Source: Thermoanaerobacterium xylanolyticum LX-11
GTDB taxonomy: Bacteria; Bacillota; Thermoanaerobacteria; Thermoanaerobacterales; Thermoanaerobacteraceae
Assembly (NCBI RefSeq): GCF_000189775.2
Contig: NC_015555.1
Coordinates: forward strand, 2,243,001 to 2,307,000
Direction of reading: 5' to 3'
Length of the DNA: 64,000 nucleotides
The notes beneath the pieces were generated by a model. That model made no database searches. It was not told where the DNA came from and worked only from the letters and a program-made list of their open reading frames with translations. Of the stretch, positions 1-7,637 are shown in pieces. The position numbers were made by a program, and so were the translations under genes. Position 1 is the first letter of the stretch, and each line of letters starts with the position of its first letter.

Positions 1-1383
1 TATGCCTTTATAAGGTACTACATCAGTTTTAATCGTCAATTCCTTTGGAATTGAGCCTGTTGCAATTATTACTTTGTCATAATTCATATTTTTTAGTTCA
101 TCGCACGTAACTTCTCGATTTAGATTGACTTTTACGCCGTATTTTTTTAAATCAGCTTCAAGATAATCTACTACTTTTCCTATTTCAGACTTATGCGGAG
201 GAACTTTTGCCACTTTCAACTGTCCTCCCAATGCATCTGACTTCTCAAATAGCTCCACATTGTGCCCTTTTTTTGCCAAGTACAAAGCAGCAGACATACC
301 AGCAGGACCACCGCCTATCACAGCCACATTAAGCTTATTTTCTGCAGTCACATCAAATTCTTTTTCTCTGCCTACCGTAGGATTCATCATGCATGATACA
401 GGAAGCCCTTTTTGTATATACGCAATACATGCTTGATTACAATGGATACAGTATTTTATCTCATCAGCTTTTCCATTGATATATTTAAAGATACAGTCAG
501 GATCTCCTATAAGGCCTCTTGCAATGCCTATAAAGTCAGCATAGCCATCTCTTACGATTGCTTCCCAATCATCTGCATCACCCAGTTTATCAGCAGCAAT
601 GACAGGAATCGAAACACTATCTCTTATTTTCTTTGCGTAGTCTATGATTGGTTTATCATCTATTCCCATTGGTGATATGTGGTACTCTGACGTAGAACCA
701 ACACCAGACGAAACGTTTATTGCATCTGCTCCGTGTTCTTCCAAAAGGCGAGAAAGTTTTACACTTTCTTCTATGTCAAATCCGCCATCTGTATAGTCGC
801 TTCCATTTATACGGCATATTACAGCAATATTTGGCACTTCACTTTTCACTCTCTTTAATATCTCCAATGCAAATCTGGCCCTTCCATAGAAATTTCCGCC
901 GTACTCATCATTTCTTGTATTTACATTTGGCGATAAGAATTGATTTACAAACCATCCATGTGCAAAATGAAGCTCAACTGCATCAAATCCTGCTTCCTTT
1001 GCTCTTTTTGCAGCATTCACAAAGTCCTTCACAAACCCTTTTATGTCTTCGACAGAAAAATCTGATGGCTTGTATTTAGGGTTATGCATAGCAATCTGCA
1101 CCGCAGCTTTTGCGCCGTTGACATGAATAACATCTGCTAATTTTTTAAGTCCCTCAATCTTATCATCGTCGTCTATGCCCAACTGGTTTTTAAAAAACTT
1201 GCCAAACTTATTTACATATGATGCCTCGACTATCACTAAAGCCACATCTTTTGACCTTCTGTCGTAATATCCTATCTCTTTTTCACTGACAAATCCATCG
1301 TTTGATAAATTTGTGACAGTTGGTAACATTACAAATCTGTTTTTCAATCTTACATTTCCTATTTTACCTTCATTTAAAATCAT
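1..1383 (-). CDS. NADH:flavin oxidoreductase, old yellow enzyme / 2,4-dienoyl-CoA reductase type (3' end beyond window)
   Basis: Two-domain flavoenzyme, truncated by the left window edge after about 460 residues. The N-terminal part is an OYE-type FMN barrel (starts MILNEGKIGNVRLKNRFVM; contains HGWFVNQFLSP and ADFIGIARGLIGDPD). A 4Fe-4S cysteine cluster follows (CIHCNQAC, then a fourth Cys 12 residues on). Next comes a pyridine-nucleotide-disulfide-type domain with VIGGGPAGMSAALYLA and VIIATGS. In this family electrons pass from NAD(P)H via FAD and the Fe-S cluster to FMN, which reduces an activated C=C bond; the substrate cannot be read from sequence. The ATG at 1383 is preceded by GGAAG. 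It is divergent from a LysR gene, its likely regulator. Enoate or dienoyl reductase are both possible. Confidence 0.9.
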   Translation of the reverse strand, partial: MILNEGKIGNVRLKNRFVMLPTVTNLSNDGFVSEKEIGYYDRRSKDVALVIVEASYVNKFGKFFKNQLGIDDDDKIEGLKKLADVIHVNGAKAAVQIAMHNPKYKPSDFSVEDIKGFVKDFVNAAKRAKEAGFDAVELHFAHGWFVNQFLSPNVNTRNDEYGGNFYGRARFALEILKRVKSEVPNIAVICRINGSDYTDGGFDIEESVKLSRLLEEHGADAINVSSGVGSTSEYHISPMGIDDKPIIDYAKKIRDSVSIPVIAADKLGDADDWEAIVRDGYADFIGIARGLIGDPDCIFKYINGKADEIKYCIHCNQACIAYIQKGLPVSCMMNPTVGREKEFDVTAENKLNVAVIGGGPAGMSAALYLAKKGHNVELFEKSDALGGQLKVAKVPPHKSEIGKVVDYLEADLKKYGVKVNLNREVTCDELKNMNYDKVIIATGSIPKELTIKTDVVPYKGI

Positions 1384-1490
1384 GATAATGCACTTCCTTT
1401 TGTTTTTAATGAAAACCATCATTGTTATTTCTTAAACTTATTGTAATGCTTGTTTTTATATAAGTAAAATAATATAATATTATAAAATAT

Positions 1491-1506
1491 ATAAGTTATT
1501 GCTTAT
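1491..1506. promoter_or_regulatory. LysR-type operator candidate
   Basis: The palindrome ATAAG-N6-CTTAT lies in the divergent intergenic region just before the LysR start. It fits the T-N11-A dyad that LysR-family proteins bind. The surrounding 1384-1520 is very AT-rich, with several TATAAT-like stretches, so exact promoters are not assigned. Confidence 0.4.
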
Positions 1507-1520
1507 GATTGGTGATTTAT

Positions 1521-2402
1521 ATGAATTTTAGAGAATTGAATATATTTTTGTCTGTATGTGAGTATGGCAGCATGTCTGAAGCTGCAAAACACCTTTACAT
1601 GACACAACCAGCTATAAGTCAGGCAATTTCCGAGCTGGAAGAAGAGTACAACGTGAAGCTTTTTGATAGAATAGGCAAAAAGCTTGTCTTGACACATGCA
1701 GGCGAAATTTTAAGAGATTATGGAAAAAAAATCAATCTATTGCTATTTGAAACTAAAAACACGTTACAGGATATATCTGATAGCAGGGCAGGAAAGCTTA
1801 AGCTTGGTGCCAGCAGGACTTATGGTACATATCTGCTGCCTAAAATGATAGGCAATTTTTTGAAATTATATACGAATGTAGAATTGCCATTTTGCATTAA
1901 CAATACAGCGGAAATAGTAAATATGATACTAAACAGCGAAATAGATCTTGGAATAGTAGAAGGTCCAATACACTCCGATAGCATCGAAAGTAGACATTTA
2001 TTAGATGATGAGTTGTACCTTATTTGTTCAAAAAAACATCATTGGACAAAAAAGAAGATCATCCAGATGGATGATTTGTCAAAAGCTGATTTTATAATAA
2101 GGGAAGCTGGCAGCGGCACGAGAGAAGTATTTGAAAACACTATGAAATCAAACAACATAGAATACAACATTAAGTTGGAGTTAAACAGCATCGAGGCAAT
2201 AAAAAAGGCAGTCGAAGCAAACTTAGGTGTTTCAGTAATATCAAAGCTGGCTTTAAGTGAAGAATTAAAAAGTTCAAAGCTTATAAAAATAGAAATAGAA
2301 GGAATCAAATTTACGAGAAAATTCAATATCATATACCACAAAGACAAATACCTGTCAGAGCTCCACAAGAAGTTTATAGATTTCCTTTGCAGTGTAAAAT
2401 GA
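1521..2402 (+). CDS. LysR-family transcriptional regulator
   Basis: About 293 residues, the usual length for the family. The N-terminal winged helix-turn-helix is plain (MNFRELNIFLSVCEYGSMSE, then AAKHLYMTQPAISQAISELE). The C-terminal part is a periplasmic-binding-like effector domain (KLGASRTYGTYLLPKMIG; REAGSGTREVFE). Upstream TTG (1509) and GTG (1512) codons are in frame, but the ATG at 1521 begins the canonical helix and has GGTG six bases upstream, so I prefer it. It is divergent from the flavin oxidoreductase and probably controls it and itself; the effector is unknown. The C-terminal domain resembles CysL/YwfK-type regulators only in a general way. Confidence 0.88.
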   Translation: MNFRELNIFLSVCEYGSMSEAAKHLYMTQPAISQAISELEEEYNVKLFDRIGKKLVLTHAGEILRDYGKKINLLLFETKNTLQDISDSRAGKLKLGASRTYGTYLLPKMIGNFLKLYTNVELPFCINNTAEIVNMILNSEIDLGIVEGPIHSDSIESRHLLDDELYLICSKKHHWTKKKIIQMDDLSKADFIIREAGSGTREVFENTMKSNNIEYNIKLELNSIEAIKKAVEANLGVSVISKLALSEELKSSKLIKIEIEGIKFTRKFNIIYHKDKYLSELHKKFIDFLCSVK

Positions 2403-2408
2403 AGCATG

Positions 2409-3131
2409 TTATTTTAAAAGAAAACCGTAATATGTCATGACGTAGTCTTTTATCCTATCTGCAATCGCCTTGTGACCCTCCTCATTTGGATGTATTCCAT
2501 CTTCACATAAAAGCTTTCTGTAATCAGGTCTATCTAAAAACGCACTTCTCACATCTATTATCTTTGTATTAGTGCTTGATGCTATGCTCAATATGGCAGA
2601 ATTGTACCTTTCCTGCCACCAGTATATCTTTGTGACGCTTCCAAGCCATGTCAATATGTTTTTGGCTGATTCCTTATTGCCTTTACTAATCCAGTTGAAA
2701 TACTTGTCAGCATCCAATGGAGGAAGTGTAAGCAAAACCGGAGCTATATTGGCATTTTTAAGTGAATCTATGAGTTCTTTTAATGTCTCTTTAAACACAT
2801 TGAAATCAGTGTTTGGCAGATGGTCTTTGTAAGGATTTTTTGCTACTTCATCCCAATTAAAGTCACAATCATTTCCACCAAATTCCAATAATACAATATC
2901 AGGATTTGCTTTGTTTAACTCTTTTTTTAGCCTGTCTTTGCCTCTCAGTATTGTACTGCCAAACTTCGATATGTTTTCAACAGTTCCTTTTAAATATCCA
3001 TTTAGAATATTTGCATAAGAATCCTTCAAAACCACATATTTATTTCTAATCTTGTCAAGAACCACACCTTTAGATATAGAATCCCCACACACAAGAAAGT
3101 TGTAATTTTCTTTTATGTTTAACATCTCCAT
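2409..3131 (-). CDS. SGNH/GDSL-family hydrolase
   Basis: About 240 residues with the SGNH blocks in order: FLVCGDSISKGV (catalytic Ser in GDS), ISKFGSTI (Gly block), LEFGGNDCDFNW (GxND block) and CEDGIHPNEEGH (DxxH catalytic Asp/His). There is no signal peptide, so it is probably a cytosolic esterase or acylhydrolase; substrate unknown. It is convergent with the LysR gene, with only 6 bp between stops. The second of two adjacent ATGs (3131) is best spaced from GGGAGG. Its own unit: the terminator at 3194-3212 closes the gene upstream of it. Confidence 0.85.
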   Translation of the reverse strand: MEMLNIKENYNFLVCGDSISKGVVLDKIRNKYVVLKDSYANILNGYLKGTVENISKFGSTILRGKDRLKKELNKANPDIVLLEFGGNDCDFNWDEVAKNPYKDHLPNTDFNVFKETLKELIDSLKNANIAPVLLTLPPLDADKYFNWISKGNKESAKNILTWLGSVTKIYWWQERYNSAILSIASSTNTKIIDVRSAFLDRPDYRKLLCEDGIHPNEEGHKAIADRIKDYVMTYYGFLLK

Positions 3132-3187
3132 CATTTAGCCTCCCTAACCTTTTATTCTATTATACCACAAATTAACATATTTATTAA

Positions 3188-3212
3188 CAAAAAATGCCGA
3201 AATATTCGGCAT
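3188..3212 (-). terminator. Rho-independent terminator of the 3212-5203 operon
   Basis: ATGCCGAA-ATA-TTCGGCAT hairpin with a U-run on the minus strand. The last stem bases overlap the stop codon of the gene it ends. Confidence 0.8.
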
Positions 3213-4237
3213 CATTCTAATTTCAATATTACATTATTATCATTTTTGTAGATTATATAATTTGCGTTAATACCCAGTATGTCGCCGCTTCCAGTTATGG
3301 TTTTACCTGTATTTACGTCAATCAAATCTTTACCATCAAAAGTGACAGTCAAGGCATTGTCCTTCGGCAGTATATACACCTGATTTGGGTCAATTGCATG
3401 ATTTAGCTTTATGTGACTCCAGTTTTTGAAGCTTTTATCAATTGTACCGTAGTAAATTTCCACAACTTTATTATCGCTGTCTAATTTGCCTACGTACACA
3501 TTGTCATTGCTGTCAGTGCCAATAAGTGAGAAGCCGCCACTCAAAAATGTGTATCCACTGCCATTTTTGATGACTCTTATTATGCCGTTTGATGACTCGT
3601 ATAAAAGAACATCTTTTCTTTGAAGCTCGTACATTCTTGTAATCCTCTTAACTGGCAGTCTAAAGTTTGTAATCTGTCCCATTATATCTATACGGTACAG
3701 ATAGCTATACCCATTGGCATCAACCACATTTATATAGATCATGTTTGTAAGAGGCGACAATGTGACATTTTCTATATGACTGTTTCTTGGAGCATATATA
3801 AGCTTGTCTATCTTTATCTTGTTGTTTATATCAAGATCATAGGCTTCAAGCTGTATCGCTTCACTGCCGCGGCTATACGTCTTATAAAAATATATGATTC
3901 TGTTTCTATCATTAAGCCATGTGTAATACTGTATATAATTGCTGGCCGCGATTACCTTCTTTATGCCTTGGGTCTTAGTGTCAACGACTATTATCTGATG
4001 GTTTAAAAGATATGAAACATAACTTCCGTCGTAAGATGCCTCAACACTTTCTCCGTCGCTGGGCACTGGGACTTTCATTGTTTTCTTCATCGCGTTTGTA
4101 TCTGACTCAGTATTGACTTTTTGTATGTGAAACGTAGTTGTAGTAGATAGATATACATTATTTATATAGAAAAGCACTCCCATCTCTATTATCAACGGAA
4201 ACACTATCCACGTAAAAATTCTTCTTATAGCTTTCAT
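3212..4237 (-). CDS. Membrane-anchored protein of unknown function, beta-propeller-like body
   Basis: 341 residues. One N-terminal hydrophobic segment (about 8-30, WIVFPLIIEMGVLFYINNVYL) suggests a signal anchor with the rest outside the membrane. The body is built of repeating short beta motifs (DGSYVSYLLNHQIIVVD, LNDRNRIIYFY, DVLLYESSNGIIRVI, NDNVYVGKL), which looks like a WD40/TolB-like propeller; that is inference. It lies 12 bp after the phosphodiester-glycosidase-like gene and has GGAGG four bases before its ATG, so the two are almost certainly one operon. I do not recognise a named family. Confidence 0.75.
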   Translation of the reverse strand: MKAIRRIFTWIVFPLIIEMGVLFYINNVYLSTTTTFHIQKVNTESDTNAMKKTMKVPVPSDGESVEASYDGSYVSYLLNHQIIVVDTKTQGIKKVIAASNYIQYYTWLNDRNRIIYFYKTYSRGSEAIQLEAYDLDINNKIKIDKLIYAPRNSHIENVTLSPLTNMIYINVVDANGYSYLYRIDIMGQITNFRLPVKRITRMYELQRKDVLLYESSNGIIRVIKNGSGYTFLSGGFSLIGTDSNDNVYVGKLDSDNKVVEIYYGTIDKSFKNWSHIKLNHAIDPNQVYILPKDNALTVTFDGKDLIDVNTGKTITGSGDILGINANYIIYKNDNNVILKLE

Positions 4238-4249
4238 AATACCTCCATC

Positions 4250-5203
4250 TTATTTTGCATAAAATATTGTAGGAACCATTCTCTCGCCTAAAGGATTTGA
4301 CGGATTGTTTATGACTTTCCCTTTGTAGTACATGGTGGTTGAAGATCCTCCGTCAAGATTTGTGGCATTTACGGCACCGTAATCAAGCATTATATTTTGT
4401 ACATCCTTTAATGTAGCTCCAACGCTGGATATTGCTCTACCGTCTATGACTAAAAAAATAACTGTGCCATCGGCCTTCTGTCCTATTGCAGTCCTTGGAG
4501 CAATACCCCATCCACCATCGCCAGTCTTTATCATAGGTTTCCCATTGACTACGAGGGCAGGGCCAAAGCTTACAGCTTCTTTTATGTTTAAATTCTTTAT
4601 CTCGTCCAACGTGTATTTTCCCACCAAAAGTTTGCCGTCTGTTGTAAATCCCGCAAGGTCTATTTTACCGTCTTTACTGTAGGCATTGTTGTATATGAGC
4701 TTTCCATTGTGTATTATTATTCCGCCTGGCGTTCCTCCACTTCCAGTCCATGCACCATCAACGTATCCAATAAAGCCTCCAGCGTTTATTGCAGCTATAG
4801 CCCCATTTTCTTTCGCTATCTCACTTACTGTCTCCCCTTCTTTAGGAAGCTTACTTGATATACCTACTTCAACTCTCGTAGGATCGTGAATTAAAATCAC
4901 CTTTCCTTTAAATCTGCTGCTGCTTATGTCGTTCACTTCAATAGTCGTGTCGTGGTTGTTTTTGAAATTCAATAGACTACTTTTACTGCTGTCTGTAGAT
5001 ATATTTGTCATTTCCTTCATTATAGCGTCAATTTTGCTTTGAGGCAAAAATAATGTGGCAATGTACTTATGGCTGAATGTAGTCATAGCTGTCGCTACCA
5101 AAGTATTTCTGATATTTGTAAAAGGACCGTAAAATATTGACATCGGTATAACTATGACAGCCAAAAATACTTGAAATATTACATAAGCTATTATCTTTTT
5201 CAT
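4250..5203 (-). CDS. Phosphodiester glycosidase (NAGPA-domain) protein, exopolysaccharide-related
   Basis: About 317 residues. An N-terminal membrane segment (KKIIAYVIFQVFLAVIVIPM) is followed by a NAGPA-type domain with the family's marks: GAIAAINAGGF, PGGIIIHNGKL, APRTAIGQ, LVIDGR and the final NLDGGSSTTMYY. Family members cleave GlcNAc-1-phosphodiester linkages or act in exopolysaccharide and capsule metabolism. The active site is expected outside the membrane. The ATG at 5203 is preceded by GGGAGAG at proper spacing; an ATG six codons earlier lacks a site. First gene of a two-gene operon with the propeller-like protein. Confidence 0.85.
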   Translation of the reverse strand: MKKIIAYVIFQVFLAVIVIPMSIFYGPFTNIRNTLVATAMTTFSHKYIATLFLPQSKIDAIMKEMTNISTDSSKSSLLNFKNNHDTTIEVNDISSSRFKGKVILIHDPTRVEVGISSKLPKEGETVSEIAKENGAIAAINAGGFIGYVDGAWTGSGGTPGGIIIHNGKLIYNNAYSKDGKIDLAGFTTDGKLLVGKYTLDEIKNLNIKEAVSFGPALVVNGKPMIKTGDGGWGIAPRTAIGQKADGTVIFLVIDGRAISSVGATLKDVQNIMLDYGAVNATNLDGGSSTTMYYKGKVINNPSNPLGERMVPTIFYAK

Positions 5204-5296
5204 ACAATTTCTCTCTCCCATTTTAACACCTTATAATTTTACACATATTCTATTATACAAGAAAATTATTAATATTTTATTAAAAAAATCGCAAAT

Positions 5297-5390
5297 ATAT
5301 AAAAAAATATATCCTGAATAGCTATTTTTATAGCATAATTAGGATATATTTACATATATTGGGTTATTTTGCAAGATTGTACATGGTTAT
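5297..5390. repeat. Direct repeat copy A: remnant of alcohol-dehydrogenase 3' end plus its terminator
   Basis: Matches 6213-6306 over about 94 bp with about 6 mismatches, offset 916 bp. On the minus strand it still encodes the dehydrogenase tail (MYNLAK, stop) followed by the palindromic terminator (5306-5350). No dehydrogenase body precedes it; the toxin gene ends 21 bp away. Confidence 0.9.
5306..5350 (-). terminator. Terminator hairpin, copy A
   Basis: AATATATCCT paired with AGGATATATT around an inner GCTAT/ATAGC helix. It now serves the toxin-antitoxin transcript. No strong U-run beyond the AT-rich stem. Confidence 0.55.
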
Positions 5391-5411
5391 TAGACATTTT
5401 TCTACGCAATT

Positions 5412-5879
5412 TTACTTTTCGCCACAAATATTTAAGATCTCATTATACAATTTTTTGTCGATGTAGAATCCCTTTCGTATCATATCGTCTACAACTGGTT
5501 TTACTCTTTTTATGATTCCTTTTTCCTTTGCCTTTACCAAAATCCCCAGCGTGCCACTTACAACAAGTCCTAAGCTTTTTGAATGCTGTCTTGCAAGGTA
5601 ATCATCAATAATACACAAATCAGCATTAATCTCTTTAGCCAAAATCATCACTTCAACTTCACCCTTATGAAGGCTTGTAGGGAAAAATTGCTTTGCCTCT
5701 TCATTTTTTATCTTAACAATTTTTATAAAGTCCTCAATTTGGCAATTTTCAATAATATTCACTTCTTCATATACACCATAAGGGATATATACATTCTCGT
5801 AAAGCTGTTTTAAAAGATCCATTCGGCCTATATTTCGAAGAATTATAATCGGTGTAGAGTTTAAAACAACTTTACGCAT
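5412..5879 (-). CDS. Toxin of a PIN-like (DUF3368) / UPF0175 toxin-antitoxin pair
   Basis: 155 residues. It begins MRKVVLNSTPIIILRNIGR, the degenerate PIN-domain start typical of DUF3368 proteins (family usually N-S/T-S/T-P). It carries a conserved E in LHKGEVEVMILAKE and the acidic core ADLCIIDDYLAR, with a basic C-terminal tail. PIN-domain toxins are metal-dependent ribonucleases; activity here is inferred from family. Its start overlaps the antitoxin end by 8 bp, a translationally coupled arrangement. The pair lies between two copies of the dehydrogenase tail and terminator, suggesting a mobile cassette or replacement of a gene body. Confidence 0.82.
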   Translation of the reverse strand: MRKVVLNSTPIIILRNIGRMDLLKQLYENVYIPYGVYEEVNIIENCQIEDFIKIVKIKNEEAKQFFPTSLHKGEVEVMILAKEINADLCIIDDYLARQHSKSLGLVVSGTLGILVKAKEKGIIKRVKPVVDDMIRKGFYIDKKLYNEILNICGEK

Positions 5880-6129
5880 TTCTTATATCCGCCGCAAGTT
5901 CTTCTCCACCAACGTAAGAAAAAATGCTTATATTAAAACCAGATAAATACTTTATGAAATCTTCCTCACTTACACCAGCAAGTCCAGCACATTGACCTAA
6001 TGAAAGCTTTTTCTCTTGATAATATCTAACTGCTAAAGTTTTTTTCATCTCATCTATAAGCTCTTCTCCACTTTTTCCAAGACTTAATAATATTTCTTCA
6101 GGAATTTCTATTTTCTCTGTAAACTTCAT
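5872..6129 (-). CDS. UPF0175-family antitoxin
   Basis: 85 residues. It starts MKFTEKIEIPEEILLSLGKS and has the family core EEMKKTLAVRYYQEKKLSLGQCAGLAGVS (read in parts: a helix, then a helix-turn-helix in SLGQCAGLAGVSEEDF). The C-terminal tail FNISIFSY is the usual partner-binding end. UPF0175 genes are commonly paired with DUF3368 toxins, as here (8-bp overlap). The N-terminal part likely binds the operon's own promoter, in the AT-rich 6130-6210 region. Confidence 0.82.
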   Translation of the reverse strand: MKFTEKIEIPEEILLSLGKSGEELIDEMKKTLAVRYYQEKKLSLGQCAGLAGVSEEDFIKYLSGFNISIFSYVGGEELAADIRNA

Positions 6130-6212
6130 AAAATCACCTTCTGCTTTAAACCTTATGATTATATTATATCACATATATCTTAAGTTAGCGGAAACATAAT
6201 GAAAAAATAAAG

Positions 6213-6306
6213 ATATAAAAAAATATATCCTGAATAGCTATTTTTATAGCATAACCAGGATATATTTACTTGTATTGGGTTATTTTGCAAGATTGTATAT
6301 GTTTAT
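6213..6306. repeat. Direct repeat copy B: genuine alcohol-dehydrogenase 3' end and terminator
   Basis: The parental copy. It covers the last codons of the dehydrogenase and its terminator palindrome; see 5297-5390. Confidence 0.9.
6222..6266 (-). terminator. Terminator of the alcohol dehydrogenase gene
   Basis: Perfect 11-bp stem AATATATCCTG / CAGGATATATT with a nested GCTAT/ATAGC helix, starting 13 bp after the stop codon. No classical U-run, but the stem foot and flanks are A/T. Confidence 0.6.
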
Positions 6307-7449
6307 TATGTCTTCTTTCGTAAGTTTAACAAATTGTCCGACGGTTGCCGTCCCATTTGACGTGCATTTGTCAGCCATCTCCTCAAACCTGTCATAAGGT
6401 ATATTAGCCTCCTTCAGTGTGACAGGAAGACCAATGTTTCTAAAGAAATCCTCAAGTCTTTTTATACCTTCCAGCGCTATCGCTTCTCTGTCGGTAAATG
6501 TCAAGTCTACATCCCAAACTTTAACGGCAAACTGGACAAATCTATCCAAGTCGTGTTTATACACGTATTTCATCCATGCTGGGAATATTATAGCAAGTCC
6601 TGCACCGTGTGCTATATCGTAGATTGCGCTTAGTTCATGCTCAATCCTGTGTGATGCCCAATCGCCGATTCTTCCGGTATCCAGCAGTCCATTATGTGCA
6701 ATAGTGCCTGCCCACATCACTTCAGCTCTCGCATCATAATCTTCAGGATTTTCAAAAAGCCTTGGAACATTGTTTATCATTGTCTTAAGCGTTGCTTCAC
6801 AAAGCCTATCTGTAAGATCTACATTGCGGACATTTGTAAAGTACCTTTCCATTATATGAGCCATTATATCCGCTGCACCTGCAGCCGTCTGATACTGAGG
6901 AAGCGTGTACAAAAGCTCTGGATTCATTATGGCAAATTGAGGCCTTATGAGATCAGAGTGTATACCCTTCTTGTACCAACCATCTTCATTTGTTATGACT
7001 GCACTGTCGCTGGCTTCGCTTCCTGTTGCAGCCAATGTCAATATTACACCTACTGGCAATGCCTTTTCAATCTCAGCTTTGCCTACAAAAAAATCCCACA
7101 CATCGCCATCATAAAGCGCACCAACAGCGATAGCCTTTGCGGTGTCTATTGCGCTACCTCCGCCTACAGCCAATATAAAGTCAATGCCATTTTCCTTGCA
7201 AATCTTTATCCCTTCATAAACCAAGCTAAGCCTTGGATTTGGTTTTACTCCTGATAATTCTATGTAATCCACGTCATTGTCTTTTAGCGATTTTACGACT
7301 TTATCGTAAAGACCTGTCTTTTTTATACTGCCACTGCCATAGACAAACAATACTTTTTTTGAATATTTTTTTGTTTCCTGGCCTACTCTATTTTCAGTCC
7401 CTTTGCCAAAGATGATCTTTGTCGGACAAACAAAATCAAAATTGTTCAT
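6280..7449 (-). CDS. bdhA: Iron-containing alcohol dehydrogenase (butanol dehydrogenase BdhA/YqhD type)
   Basis: About 389 residues, full length for group III alcohol dehydrogenases. The nucleotide-binding region is GGGSAIDTAKA. Metal ligands are visible in AADIMAHIME (Asp, His), WASHRIEHELS (His) and YDIAHGAGLA (His). The N-terminal MNNFDFVCPTKIIFGKG and TLAATGSEAS match NADPH-dependent butanol/aldehyde reductases of solventogenic and thermophilic clostridia. It probably reduces aldehydes to alcohols in the cytosol during fermentation. The ATG at 7449 has GAGGGTG eight bases upstream; the upstream in-frame GTG is part of that site. Single-gene unit with its own terminator. Symbol by similarity. 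Confidence 0.9.
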   Translation of the reverse strand: MNNFDFVCPTKIIFGKGTENRVGQETKKYSKKVLFVYGSGSIKKTGLYDKVVKSLKDNDVDYIELSGVKPNPRLSLVYEGIKICKENGIDFILAVGGGSAIDTAKAIAVGALYDGDVWDFFVGKAEIEKALPVGVILTLAATGSEASDSAVITNEDGWYKKGIHSDLIRPQFAIMNPELLYTLPQYQTAAGAADIMAHIMERYFTNVRNVDLTDRLCEATLKTMINNVPRLFENPEDYDARAEVMWAGTIAHNGLLDTGRIGDWASHRIEHELSAIYDIAHGAGLAIIFPAWMKYVYKHDLDRFVQFAVKVWDVDLTFTDREAIALEGIKRLEDFFRNIGLPVTLKEANIPYDRFEEMADKCTSNGTATVGQFVKLTKEDIINIYNLAK

Positions 7450-7551
7450 AGAAATCACACCCTCTTTTTAATAGTTCTTTTGAAATAATTATACCACTGG
7501 TTTTTTAAAAAACATATTTTGATAGTACACTATGATAGCATCCGATATGTA

Positions 7552-7578
7552 ACAACTAATATACAACTTCATATATTA
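7552..7578 (+). promoter_or_regulatory. Sigma-K-like promoter of the collagen-like gene
   Basis: CATATATTA (7570-7578) fits the sigma-K -10 CATANNNTA. An AC dinucleotide (7552-7553) lies 16 bp upstream, the -35 pattern. Part of the region is also a dyad (AACTAATATA / TATATTAGTT). Expression late in the mother cell would suit a spore-surface protein. Read by eye, not tested. Confidence 0.45.
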
Positions 7579-7580
7579 GT

Positions 7581-7615
7581 TTTAGAACACGATTTATATT
7601 CAATCGTGCTCTAAA
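7581..7615 (+). promoter_or_regulatory. 5' leader hairpin of the collagen-like gene
   Basis: TTTAGAACACGATT pairs with AATCGTGCTCTAAA (one mismatch in 14) around a 7-base loop. It sits where the transcript would start and ends 11 bases before the ribosome site. A stabilising 5' hairpin is the simplest reading. Confidence 0.6.
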
Positions 7616-7637
7616 TATTCCAAATGAGGTGGTTATT

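Noticed and set aside
720-1079. Plus-strand frame opposite the flavin oxidoreductase
   Set aside because: Shadow of the minus-strand gene; composition unlike a real protein, rich in Leu and His from antisense reading.
5297-6306. Integron-type attC cassette
   Set aside because: The repeats do not have attC architecture and contain real dehydrogenase codons; no integrase.
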